NCBI RefSeq assembly: GCF_037044555.1
Contig: NZ_CP146276.1
Coordinates: 62,001-126,000, forward strand
DNA from: Pelagibacterium nitratireducens
GTDB lineage: Bacteria > Pseudomonadota > Alphaproteobacteria > Rhizobiales > Devosiaceae
Length of the DNA: 64,000 nucleotides
Reading direction: 5' to 3'
Part shown: positions 26,561-35,085 of the stretch, one piece after another
Layout of the letters: each line of letters begins with the position of its first letter
How positions within the stretch are numbered: position 1 is the stretch's first letter
The notes under the pieces: model-generated
The model's input: the letters and a program-made list of their open reading frames with translations, nothing else
The model's database searches: none
Told to the model about the DNA's origin: nothing
Made by a program: the position numbers and the translations under genes

Positions 26561-26580
26561 AAGGGCCGGCGTCAGCCGGG
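26561..26580 (-). repeat. leader hairpin (copy D)
   Basis: In gene orientation CCCGGCTGACGCCGGCCCTT, stem CCGGC/GCCGG. It overlaps the stop of the DUF3991 gene and lies 117 bp upstream of the DUF1419 start. Confidence 0.45.
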
Positions 26581-27546
26581 CGGAGCTTCACCCTTGAGGC
26601 GGCCGGCGAGCATGCGGCAGCCGTCCTTCTCCTCCTCGCTTCCATCCTTCTTTCTTCTTTTTGCCTTCAGATCCTCGTTCCAATCCTCGCGCTCCGGTCG
26701 CGGCCGCTCGAAGCCGGACCCTGCATCGACCGCGAGTCCCTTGAGCCGCGCGGCAAAGATATCGCCCTGCCGGTTGTTGTCGCTGGCTGCCACGATTTCG
26801 GCGCCCGGATGCCTGGCCAACGCGAACAGCATCTCGGTCGTGGCGGGCGACCAGCCGCCGCCGGTGCTGAGATAGAGCGTGTCGGGCCGCAACCCCTCGA
26901 GCGCGCCGAGACTCATCGCGTCGATCGCGGCCTCGGTGACGCACAGGCGCAACGACGACAGGTCGCCGAGTGCAAAGAGCAGCTTGGTGCCGCCGGACGC
27001 AAAGCCGCGCCAGTCGGGACCTCGCTCTTCCCATCCGGTCACGATCCCTGCAGCGTCCCGGTGGACGGCCCACATGCTGCCCTGCGGTCCTTCGCGAAGA
27101 AGATCCTGGGCGACGGCCGCGCGCAGAACGGTCTCTGGAAGCGCCCGCGCGTCCTGCAGGTAACGCCATGTTGCCGAGCCGGGCCATGGCTTTCGACGCG
27201 CGGACCAGCGCTCGGGAACCGACAGGTCGGGCATACGCTCACGCGATTGCCGCTTCCACTCCGGTTCAGAAGGAACGAAGCCGATCAGATCGGCGACGAC
27301 ATAAAGCGCAGCGGCGAATGGAAGGCCGTCGAGATGTTCGACAAGGCGAAAGACGTCGCCCTTGGCGTCGGACAGGGGATCGAACCACCCCTGGCCGTCA
27401 TGGAAGACGATGATGATGTCGTCGCCGCGGCGGTACTTCACCGCGCGGCGCGTGCTTTCCTTGGGGTCGACAGCAAAGCCGGCGGTCTCGAGCACTGCAC
27501 CGCAGGCGACCTTTCCCCTCAACTCTTCCAGCTCTGCTTTTTCCAT
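26572..27546 (-). CDS. DUF3991 and TOPRIM domain protein
   Basis: A 324-residue protein. The N-terminal part carries a zinc-finger-less primase-like module (RGDDIIIVFHDGQGWFDPLS, DAKGDVFRLVEHLDG). The second half is a TOPRIM fold with LCVTEAAIDAMSLGALEG (Glu) and EIVAASDNNRQGD (Asp pair region). The last 40 residues are rich in Lys and Glu. Plasmid proteins of this type may act as primases on incoming single-stranded DNA, but this is inference. Start 27546 is the only ATG near the family start. Copy C hairpin lies 108 bp upstream. Confidence 0.78.
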   Translation of the reverse strand: MEKAELEELRGKVACGAVLETAGFAVDPKESTRRAVKYRRGDDIIIVFHDGQGWFDPLSDAKGDVFRLVEHLDGLPFAAALYVVADLIGFVPSEPEWKRQSRERMPDLSVPERWSARRKPWPGSATWRYLQDARALPETVLRAAVAQDLLREGPQGSMWAVHRDAAGIVTGWEERGPDWRGFASGGTKLLFALGDLSSLRLCVTEAAIDAMSLGALEGLRPDTLYLSTGGGWSPATTEMLFALARHPGAEIVAASDNNRQGDIFAARLKGLAVDAGSGFERPRPEREDWNEDLKAKRRKKDGSEEEKDGCRMLAGRLKGEAPPG

Positions 27547-27932
27547 TCTCTCTTCCGCGTCAGACGCGTCCTCTGTTCAGATTCCCGCTCCCGATCTTTT
27601 CGGGCCGAAACCCGGAGGCCGCGAAGAGCAAGGCAGGACAAGGGCGCGCCTGGCAAGCCGGCATTTGTGCCGGGTCGCAGTTTTCATGGCCAGGAGCGGC
27701 GAAGCTTCCCTTGCCGGCCGATGCGCGCAAGCGGCACCAAGGTGTTTTCGCAATTCTCCAATCCTTCCGACCGCCCCCGCGTCAGGGATGGCGGCCCCAA
27801 TGGGGGAAGACCGCTTGCGGGCTTCAGCTTTGCCAACAGCCCGGCCCGAAGAGCGACGCCAGACATCCGCCAAAAAAGTCGCGCTCAGCTTTGCTGGCGA
27901 CCCCGCCGCCTCGGGCTACCTCCCGATCGCCC
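27547..27932. other. gene-free leader region upstream of DUF3991
   Basis: A gap of 386 bp without a supported ORF, GC-rich, containing leader hairpin copy C (27654-27673). I see no promoter consensus that I would trust. Confidence 0.55.
27654..27673 (-). repeat. leader hairpin (copy C)
   Basis: In gene orientation CCGGCACAAATGCCGGCTTG, stem CCGGCA/TGCCGG around CAAA. The tail GCTTG is shared with copy B. It lies 108 bp upstream of the DUF3991 start. Confidence 0.55.
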
Positions 27933-28337
27933 TCAATCATCTTCGCCCGTAAGTTCCTTCCATCGGCCGATGTCGACATCGATATATCCCGGCGGATAGG
28001 ACGTTCCGATCGCTGCAAAGGCGTCATCGCCTTCCGTGTGAACCGCAAGCACAGAGCCTGGCTCGAGTGGCTCGTTTACGTAGAGGTCGAAATCCGATTT
28101 CTCGGGACTTGCCCCGGCTGTCCGACCAAAGGTCGCAACAGCCGCCGTGGCGGCCGAGTGAGAATGCCTGGTCTTTCCGAGGGGCACTGCCATCTCAATC
28201 ACCCGCGCTGTGCCGATCTGTGCCAAAGAAGCGGACAAGCGCGGATCGCGGAGCCAAAATGATGCGACTTCCCCGCCCCACCGTTCCATCAGCGGCACAA
28301 CACCGCGGTCTTCCACGGAAACGGGATGCGAGGTCAT
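27933..28337 (-). CDS. hypothetical plasmid protein
   Basis: A 134-residue protein from ATG 28337 (MTSHPVSVEDRGVVPLMERW). It has GGEVASFWLRDPRLSASLAQ and ends PPGYIDVDIGRWKELTGEDD. No membrane segment or known motif is visible. An extension to 28403 is possible but shows no support. It is the last gene of the minus-strand leading block. Confidence 0.6.
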   Translation of the reverse strand: MTSHPVSVEDRGVVPLMERWGGEVASFWLRDPRLSASLAQIGTARVIEMAVPLGKTRHSHSAATAAVATFGRTAGASPEKSDFDLYVNEPLEPGSVLAVHTEGDDAFAAIGTSYPPGYIDVDIGRWKELTGEDD

Positions 28338-28446
28338 CCAGAATTTGCCGGTTCTGCCTTGACGCTGTTCACTGTGAAACGGGCTCTTTGTGCTTTGAGC
28401 CAAGCGATCGTTTCGGTCATGTCATCGAAAATCCGGCCAAGGCAGT

Positions 28447-28875
28447 TTAGGGCTTTCCTTTAAACAGGGACCGATACCCTTCGAAGCGGTGGCAGCTGTA
28501 ACCGAATTCTCCGCGAGGATGCTGCTCCGCCCAAGAAAGAACCTCTGCCGTTGGAACGACAAGTGAGGTTTGGCCTTTCGGATGGAAGCAGTTCTTTCCG
28601 TGTTTGGAATAGAACGCACCAAATTGCCTGACGTACACACGCCCACGCGACGGGTTGATCCCTTCGATTTCGGCTACTTTGTAGATCAGCATGTGGCCCT
28701 GTGTTTGTCGAACGATGGCTTTGTCCTTCTCTTTGGCGGTGCGGTAGTAGGCTGCTATCTCTTCCTCGGTCTGATCGATACAGGGGGAGTATTTCGTTTG
28801 ATTACGTCGTTCAATCACAATGACACCTTCACGGATGTTTGAGTTTCGGCGCCTGATACGACAAAGAAACGACAA
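28447..28875 (-). CDS. hypothetical protein
   Basis: A 142-residue basic protein. The second ATG-like start at about residue 19 (VIVIERRNQTKYSPCID) may be the true one. It contains AAYYRTAKEKDKAIVRQTQG and a C-terminal GEFGYSCHRFEGYRSLFKGK with conserved-looking Cys and His. It is unlike the leading block in base composition (lower GC) and probably belongs to the defence island. Function unknown. Confidence 0.55.
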   Translation of the reverse strand: MSFLCRIRRRNSNIREGVIVIERRNQTKYSPCIDQTEEEIAAYYRTAKEKDKAIVRQTQGHMLIYKVAEIEGINPSRGRVYVRQFGAFYSKHGKNCFHPKGQTSLVVPTAEVLSWAEQHPRGEFGYSCHRFEGYRSLFKGKP

Positions 28876-28929
28876 GACCGCGGCAACGGACCGACCAAAA
28901 TTTAAATCGAAACTTTGGTCAGTAGCGCC

Positions 28930-29370
28930 CTAGCGTGCAGTCAGTAGTCGGCAGGCGAGCTCCCTGTCACCCCAACGTGTTGAAAAGGTCTCGGAGACTT
29001 CGAACCAGCTGCCATCGTTGCCGGCTCCATGGTTTGCGCCCATGCACGAGCATTGACACTCATGGCCGCGGGCCTCTTGGCAGGCGCGCGCGCATATCTC
29101 CTGCTCACGGTAAGGCTGGATAATGTAGACTTTGCCAAAACGCTCCAGGGCCCGGTCCACGAAATCATTGAACCACGCTTTCGGTAGTTCCCAATAAGCG
29201 TGCTTGCCACCGGTCCATTCGGGTTGGGTTCTTCGACCGTTCTGCAGCCAGTGTCGATTAGTCTCCGCAAATGGCAATCTCACCCGCAGACGCTCTCCCT
29301 TTCTGGTGCGTCGCAAGACGACCGGGGTCTCTTTCTGATTCCAGACATAGTTGAGTGTGAGCCGATCCAT
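28930..29370 (-). CDS. hypothetical protein with a Cys-rich motif
   Basis: A 146-residue protein. The first 90 residues include RLRVRLPFAETNRHWLQNGR and HAYWELPKAWFNDFVDRALE. A cluster of cysteines, ICARACQEARGHECQCSCMG, precedes ANHGAGNDGSWFEVSETF. The Cys pattern suggests metal binding. I remember similar stand-alone proteins from diverse bacteria without known function. It is 5 bp from the downstream end of the next upstream gene (29376), so the two are probably co-transcribed. Confidence 0.6.
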   Translation of the reverse strand: MDRLTLNYVWNQKETPVVLRRTRKGERLRVRLPFAETNRHWLQNGRRTQPEWTGGKHAYWELPKAWFNDFVDRALERFGKVYIIQPYREQEICARACQEARGHECQCSCMGANHGAGNDGSWFEVSETFSTRWGDRELACRLLTAR

Positions 29371-29375
29371 CTTGC

Positions 29376-30278
29376 CTACCGCGGATCACCGACCATTGAC
29401 CAATATTCCCGCTCCTGTTCGGCCTGCAGCTCTTCGAGGGTCACCGGAATGATTGAGAAGTCGAGATTGTACATCGGGATCTGCCATTCGTTGTAGAGCG
29501 TTCGGACATGTCGATCCTCCGCGGTGTCGAGGATGAGCTTCTCTTCGTCCAGTCTGGTCAGGAGTTTTTCGGTGAGAACCCTTCCATGGTGGTGATCCTC
29601 GCTTTCCCTGTACTCAAGTGAACCCCAGATTTCGGATGTTGCCCTCAAGCCTTGGGCAGAGAATAGGCCAAGATGTTGCATAGCCTCCGCCACTTGCAGC
29701 GCTCCCGGCGTCATTGAGGGGAATATCGAACGATCGAGTTCGGATCGACGGGGTTCGCTCCAAAGAAGGGTATCGTCCTGGTATGCTTCAACATCAGCGT
29801 ATAGACCACTTTCGCGCTCATAGACTGCCCAATTGGGCATGATGTATTCGCCCGCATATCCTTCGACGTAGTGTCCGCGGCGTTGACGGTCGACGTATTC
29901 GCGCAATTGAGCGAGGTTCATCGGTTTCCAGTTGACCGCATCGGCGTAGATGAGACGCGCGAGATGATCATAGAACCATCCGATGATGCGGTTGAGCTTC
30001 GAGGATATCAGTTTGGGCGGACACCGCACCGCATCCATGAGGATGAGGATCTTCGCGGCCTCCTCTTCGGCGAACCCTTCAAGGACCTTGGCTTCGCGTG
30101 GGAGATCTTCCAGCTTCTGCGACGCGGCCCAAAAGCCCTGCGCGCTGTCCAGGATGATGGGCAAGCCTTCTGCGATGAAGTCTAAGCGTTGCTGCTGGGG
30201 TAACTGACAGAGCCGTTTGGCTTGATGCAATCCAATGTCGGGACCCCTTGCTTTTCTGTTGCTCAAGACGTTGTCCAA
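29376..30278 (-). CDS. hypothetical protein, AbiV-like N-terminus
   Basis: A 300-residue soluble protein. Residues about 35-85 (FIAEGLPIILDSAQGFWAAS, then EGFAEEEAAKILILMDAVRC) show the helical pattern of AbiV-type abortive infection proteins, where an 'EE.AK' motif is typical. The rest has no recognised domain. It is divergent from hipB and shares the 180-bp operator-rich gap with it. The assignment is tentative; it may be a HEPN-like helical protein of another family. Confidence 0.45.
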   Translation of the reverse strand: MDNVLSNRKARGPDIGLHQAKRLCQLPQQQRLDFIAEGLPIILDSAQGFWAASQKLEDLPREAKVLEGFAEEEAAKILILMDAVRCPPKLISSKLNRIIGWFYDHLARLIYADAVNWKPMNLAQLREYVDRQRRGHYVEGYAGEYIMPNWAVYERESGLYADVEAYQDDTLLWSEPRRSELDRSIFPSMTPGALQVAEAMQHLGLFSAQGLRATSEIWGSLEYRESEDHHHGRVLTEKLLTRLDEEKLILDTAEDRHVRTLYNEWQIPMYNLDFSIIPVTLEELQAEQEREYWSMVGDPR

Positions 30279-30321
30279 TTCTCGAAAGCCGTCAGGGGAT
30301 TAATCTCTATCTCATTTTAAT

Positions 30322-30464
30322 CGGTCATATACGACCGATAACGATTGATTTTGAATATAAACGGTCTTATATGTCCGATTGAAGTATTTCCTTTGTTGCA
30401 TAGCGAGCGGCCATATATGGCCTGCAAACGCCGCGAAATCGGATTATGAGGTCATATATGGCCG
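30322..30464. promoter_or_regulatory. four HipB-operator-like palindromes
   Basis: Four 16-bp dyads share the pattern cGGyC-N6-GrCCg: CGGTCATATACGACCG (30322), CGGTCTTATATGTCCG (30362), CGGCCATATATGGCCT (30408) and AGGTCATATATGGCCG (30449). Centres are 40, 46 and 41 bp apart, close to four helical turns. The last one covers the preferred hipB start codon (30458). Such a series fits cooperative autorepression by HipB and HipA; it may also repress the divergent gene at 29376. Confidence 0.75.
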
Positions 30465-30814
30465 ATAATAGACAAATGAGTGCGAAAACACCAGAAACAA
30501 TCTCGCGGGACATCGGCGAAAGGCTCGAGCGGCTGCGTCTCTCCCGAAACATTACGCAGGCCGAGCTCGCCCAGGACGCAGGCATTTCCGAGCGCACATT
30601 GAGACGCCTCGAATCCGGAGATAATCCGACATTCGACTCGCTAATCCGCGTGCTGATTTCTCTGAAAATCCAGCAAAACATCGACCTCCTTGTTCCAGAT
30701 CCGCGTGTCAGGCCAATTGAGCGGGTGCGGACAAAAGGGGGCGAGCGACAACGATCGAGTTCGACCAAGCCAACAAAGACGACCAAGCAATGGGAATGGG
30801 GCGCAAAGAAGTAG
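30458..30814 (+). CDS. hipB: HipB-type antitoxin, XRE-family repressor
   Basis: A 118-residue protein with a clear XRE helix-turn-helix (RLERLRLSRNITQAELAQDA, GISERTLRRLESGDNPTFDS) and a basic C-terminal tail. Start ATG 30458 is preferred, though 30446 and 30476 are in frame. It is 3 bp from hipA, the antitoxin-before-toxin order of hipBA. It should neutralise HipA and repress its own promoter through the four palindromes upstream. Confidence 0.85.
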   Translation: MADNRQMSAKTPETISRDIGERLERLRLSRNITQAELAQDAGISERTLRRLESGDNPTFDSLIRVLISLKIQQNIDLLVPDPRVRPIERVRTKGGERQRSSSTKPTKTTKQWEWGAKK

Positions 30815-30817
30815 ACC

Positions 30818-32140
30818 ATGGCTGAACCTTCAACCGATGCATCCATCAATCTCTGGGGACGAGAGGTCGCCGCCGTTTCGTGGCTGCCGGAGGATGGGTT
30901 TGCCGTCTTCCAGTATGATCCCGAATTCGCCCTATCTGGGATAGAGCTGTCGCCGCTCGTAATGCCTTTGAGTCCGGACCCCTATTCCTTTCCGGCCCTG
31001 CCCCGGACAACGTTCAAAGGACTACCGGGAATGCTAGCGGATGCCCTTCCCGACAAATATGGCGATCGGCTGATCAACGCTTGGCTGGCGGAGCAGGGCC
31101 GCAGGCCTGAAAGCTTCAATCCGGTGGAGCGCCTTTGCTATGTCGGAACCCGCGGCATGGGAGCCCTTGAATTCAAGCCGGCGCTGATGGGTTCGAACCG
31201 GAGAGCCCGAAAAGTTGAGGTCGCAAACCTCGTTCGCCTGGCCAATCTGGTGTTGAACGAGAAAGCCAGTCTGGAAGGCGTGCTCGAGGGCGAAAACGAC
31301 ATTGCCGCGATCGACGATATTCTCAGAGTTGGCACATCGGCTGGCGGAGCGCGCGCGAAGGCAATATTGGCGTGGAACCAGAGTACAGGCGAATTCCGTC
31401 ATGGCCAGATAGATGCCGGTGACGGTTTCGAACACTGGTTGATGAAGTTCGATGGCATCGACAATAACCGCGACAAGGAAGAACCCGACCCGCAGGGGTT
31501 CGGCCTGATCGAGTACAGCTACTATCTGATGGCAACGGCCGCAGGAATCGAAATGACGCCATGCCGTTTGCATCATGAGGGTGGACGCAGCCATTTCATG
31601 ACACGGCGATTTGACCGGCCCGTCGATGAGAACGGCGTGACACATAAGCTCCACATGCAATCGCTTTGTGCCCTGCAGCATTACGACTTCAACGATCCAC
31701 GCGGCTACTCCTACGAGCAGGCCATCCTGACCATTCGCGAGCTCGGCATTGGCGCTCTCGCACTGGAGCAGCAGTTTCTCCGGGCAGTCTTCAACATCAT
31801 CGCCAGAAACCAGGACGACCACGTCAAAAACATCGCCTTCCTCATGGACCAGGCTGGTGAGTGGACGCTGTCGCCAGCATTCGACGTGAACTACTCCTAC
31901 AATCCGAGTGGCGATTGGACCGGTCAACATCAGATGAGCCTGAACAGCAAACGCGACGGCTTCGCTATGGCCGACCTGCTGGCCTTCGCGGAAACAGCAT
32001 CCATAAAACCAGCCAAAGCAAAGACACTCATTTCCAATATCAGCGAGGTTGTTGCGAACTGGCCGCAATATGCGCAGGACGCCGGGGTTGACGACGAGAC
32101 AACACGAAGGATTGGAAACGCTCACCGATCATTTCGCTGA
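30818..32140 (+). CDS. hipA: HipA-type kinase toxin
   Basis: A 440-residue protein with the HipA fold: P-loop-like GGARAKAILAW, the catalytic ARNQDDHVKNIAFL and the metal-binding SPAFDVNYSY. HipA of E. coli phosphorylates glutamyl-tRNA synthetase and halts translation. Length is normal. All the visible catalytic residues are present, so it may be active. Confidence 0.88.
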   Translation: MAEPSTDASINLWGREVAAVSWLPEDGFAVFQYDPEFALSGIELSPLVMPLSPDPYSFPALPRTTFKGLPGMLADALPDKYGDRLINAWLAEQGRRPESFNPVERLCYVGTRGMGALEFKPALMGSNRRARKVEVANLVRLANLVLNEKASLEGVLEGENDIAAIDDILRVGTSAGGARAKAILAWNQSTGEFRHGQIDAGDGFEHWLMKFDGIDNNRDKEEPDPQGFGLIEYSYYLMATAAGIEMTPCRLHHEGGRSHFMTRRFDRPVDENGVTHKLHMQSLCALQHYDFNDPRGYSYEQAILTIRELGIGALALEQQFLRAVFNIIARNQDDHVKNIAFLMDQAGEWTLSPAFDVNYSYNPSGDWTGQHQMSLNSKRDGFAMADLLAFAETASIKPAKAKTLISNISEVVANWPQYAQDAGVDDETTRRIGNAHRSFR

Positions 32141-32234
32141 AGCTTTCAGCAGACCCGAGACGGGAATTGGATCGACTTAACTCAGGAAACGACGGCCCCG
32201 AAGATGAAGGCGCTGAAGTGTAGCAGGTAAAAAC

Positions 32235-33632
32235 TTGGCCAAGCCAAACGCATATGTGTTGAGACTGGACAAAGCGCGGGCAGAGGTCTTCGCCGATGCG
32301 TTGAATGAATCTGGCCTTTTTGCCGAGGCAGTTCCATCCTTTTCACATAGCCGCAATGTCCCTCTCGTCTGCTTCATCGTGGGATCGCAGGGACGGATCA
32401 CCCACATAGCGAGCGGACGTCGCGGCGCGAACGCCGGCACACAGCAAAGTCGCCTGAATGTGAATGATGTCGAATCGCTCAAGACCCGGCTGACGGTGCA
32501 GAAGGTAATCAATGGCGTCCCTGCAAGAAACAGGAAGGTCGTCGCCGACAGGTTCCGAAATGGCGGACTGCTGACACCCAAGGCGTTTGATGAGGTGATC
32601 GATCTGATCGTCCGCCTCGCCCCGGAAACAGGGAAGTCAATCGACCGCTTCACAAAGACCACGCGAGATCGGCTCTCCAGGCTCAGCGGTGAGGCGCGAG
32701 AAGCTCTAGGGCAGCAGAAGGAAGCCGTGGCGACAGCCATGTCGCTTGCCGGGATAGACCGCGCACCCTTGCGGGAATGGGCGCTGCACGAGGATGCGGC
32801 ACCGCAGTCGTTCCTCGATGGATTATCGGAATCGCGCCAACGCGAGGATGAAATGATCGTAAGGGACCTTTCGATGGTCCCGGGCTACGAATTCATTCGT
32901 CGCGTGCCAAATGCGTCGGCGGCCGTGTTTCAAGACGAAGAAACGGGGAACAGGCTAACGGTTGTCCTCGCCAATCGGCTCCGACTCGAGGAGCAAACCG
33001 GCACCGACCTGATTTACTACAATGAAAGGTTCAAGTCCTTCGTGCTGGTACAGTACAAGGCCATGGAACCCGACGAGAACGAAGGGTCAATCTTTCGGTT
33101 TCCAGAAAAGAAGCTTTCCGAAGAAATCGAACGCATGGAAGCGTTTCTCGAAGAGCTGACAAAGCTGGAAGAGTCCGGGACCACAGACGACTTCCGTCTG
33201 AACAACGATCCCTTCTTCCTGAAGTTTTGCCCCCGAATTCAGTTCGAACCGGATTCAAGCGCACTCACAAAGGGGATGTACGTCCCCCTGTCTTACTGGA
33301 AGCGGCTTTCCGATGACGACGCGCTTTTGGGGCCGAAGGGCGGTCGGCGCCTCGCCTATTCGAACGTGCGGAGATATTTCGACAATTCAGCGTTTGTCAG
33401 CGTGGTCAAAGGCGCTTGGGTGGGTACGTGCGTCGATCAATCGGCCGTCATCGAGCAATGGATGCGAGCAATCATTGAGACGGGTCGCTCGATTACCTTC
33501 GCGGTCAAACCCGACGATGAACCTGACGGCGAAAAAGAATCTGTCGGCATTGCGCCGGATTTAGGCCTCGACGGCCTAGAAATCGAAGATGATGCAGAAG
33601 AATTGATCCGGGTTATTATCGAGCGCGACTGA
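32235..33632 (+). CDS. PD-(D/E)XK-like nuclease candidate, first gene of a defence-type operon
   Basis: A 465-residue protein with a TTG start at 32235. Residues about 255-275 read GTDLIYYNERFKSFVLVQYK, which fits the D...(E/Q)xK core of PD-(D/E)XK nucleases, and an acidic residue lies upstream in NRLRLEEQ. The N-terminal 150 residues (KTRLTVQKVINGVPAR region) have no recognised fold. It precedes the OLD ATPase by 49 bp. I do not recognise the whole family; the nuclease call rests on one motif. Confidence 0.5.
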   Translation: MAKPNAYVLRLDKARAEVFADALNESGLFAEAVPSFSHSRNVPLVCFIVGSQGRITHIASGRRGANAGTQQSRLNVNDVESLKTRLTVQKVINGVPARNRKVVADRFRNGGLLTPKAFDEVIDLIVRLAPETGKSIDRFTKTTRDRLSRLSGEAREALGQQKEAVATAMSLAGIDRAPLREWALHEDAAPQSFLDGLSESRQREDEMIVRDLSMVPGYEFIRRVPNASAAVFQDEETGNRLTVVLANRLRLEEQTGTDLIYYNERFKSFVLVQYKAMEPDENEGSIFRFPEKKLSEEIERMEAFLEELTKLEESGTTDDFRLNNDPFFLKFCPRIQFEPDSSALTKGMYVPLSYWKRLSDDDALLGPKGGRRLAYSNVRRYFDNSAFVSVVKGAWVGTCVDQSAVIEQWMRAIIETGRSITFAVKPDDEPDGEKESVGIAPDLGLDGLEIEDDAEELIRVIIERD

Positions 33633-35085
33633 AGACTTCCGGGCGCATGCATCGCGGAAGACAACGCCGGGGGATGGATTTATGGCGGTCATCCGAAAAG
33701 TAGAGATCAGGAACTTCAGATCAATCAGGTCACTCGATTGGCGCCCGACCGAAGGCGTGAACTGTCTCATCGGAGCCGGCGATGCTGGCAAGAGCAGCGT
33801 GCTGGATGCCATCGACTATTGCCTCAGCGCGCGGCGTTCTCTCGCGATCGGTGATTCTGACTTTCACAACCTCAGCGTCGAGAACGACATATCGATCACG
33901 CTGGTTCTCGGTCGGTTGGACGACAATCTGAAGAACTATGAGACCTACGGAGATTTTCTTTCGGGAATGCGAGCCGCCGATGGGAGCATTGAAGATGAAC
34001 CTGGGCACGGTCTGGAGACCGTCCTCAGACTCAATCTTTCCGTGGCTGGCGACCTAGAGCCGAAATGGCGCTTGATATCGAAGCGGGCGGAGGACAAAGG
34101 GCTCGATCGCGGCTTGAACTGGGGCGATTGGATCGCCCTCTCCCCAACCCGGCTCGGACCCTGGTCGGAAAACAATCTCGCATGGCGGCGCGGGTCGGTC
34201 CTAAACCGGCTTAGCGAGGAGAAGCCCGATGCCTCGAAAGCGTTGTCGAACGCGGCTCGAGATGCTCGGAAGAACTTCGGTACCGAGGCAGATAGGCAAC
34301 TCGGAGATGCGCTTGCGGTCGTCACCCGGACAGAAAACGAGCTCGGCGTGCCGATCGGCGCTGCGGCAAAAGCCCTTCTCGACACCCATTCAGTATCCAC
34401 GAGCGGGGGAACGATTGCGCTTCACAACGAGCTTGGTGTGCCTCTGCGAGGCCTCGGAACGGGATCGACACGCCTGCTGATCGCCGGTCTTCAGCGCCAA
34501 GTGGCGGACAAGACGTCTATCCTCCTTGTCGACGAAGTCGAACACGGATTGGAGCCGCACAGGATCCTGCGGCTCATTGGCTCATTCGGTGCGAAAACCA
34601 ATCCGCCACCTCAACAGGTATTCGCCACGTCGCACTCGCCTGTCGTATTGCGCGAGCTTGGCTCGGAGCAACTGTTCATTCTCAGGAAGTCGGCTGACGG
34701 ACAGCATTTGCCCCTGCCTGTGCCCGCCGAGGCGCAGGGTACACTTCGCGCGTTTCCCGGCGCTTTCCTGGCGCCCTCTGTCCTCATCTGCGAAGGTGCG
34801 ACCGAGGTAGGGTTTGTGCGGGGATTCGATCAATTCTGCGTGGCGCACGGCCGCGTTTCTCTGCAGGCCGCTGGTGTTGCGATCGTTGACTGCGGTGGCG
34901 GGCACGCTGATCGACCCTATGAGCGGGCGAAGGCACTCACCGCTCTCGGATACCGCGTTGCCGTCTTTCGCGACGATGACGTCAGCCCCTCTGCCGCTCT
35001 GATCGCTGAAGCTGCCCAGGCAGGATGCTCGACCTTCACATGGGACGATGGATGAATAGCCCCGAGTTTCGTGGACACCCTCGGG

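Noticed and set aside
26401-27999. Plus-strand frame of 532 residues over DUF3991/TOPRIM
   Set aside because: Antisense to a recognised protein and low in plausible secondary structure; it also covers the hairpin leaders.
31034-32125. Minus-strand frame of 363 residues inside hipA
   Set aside because: hipA has the full set of catalytic motifs; the antisense frame has none.
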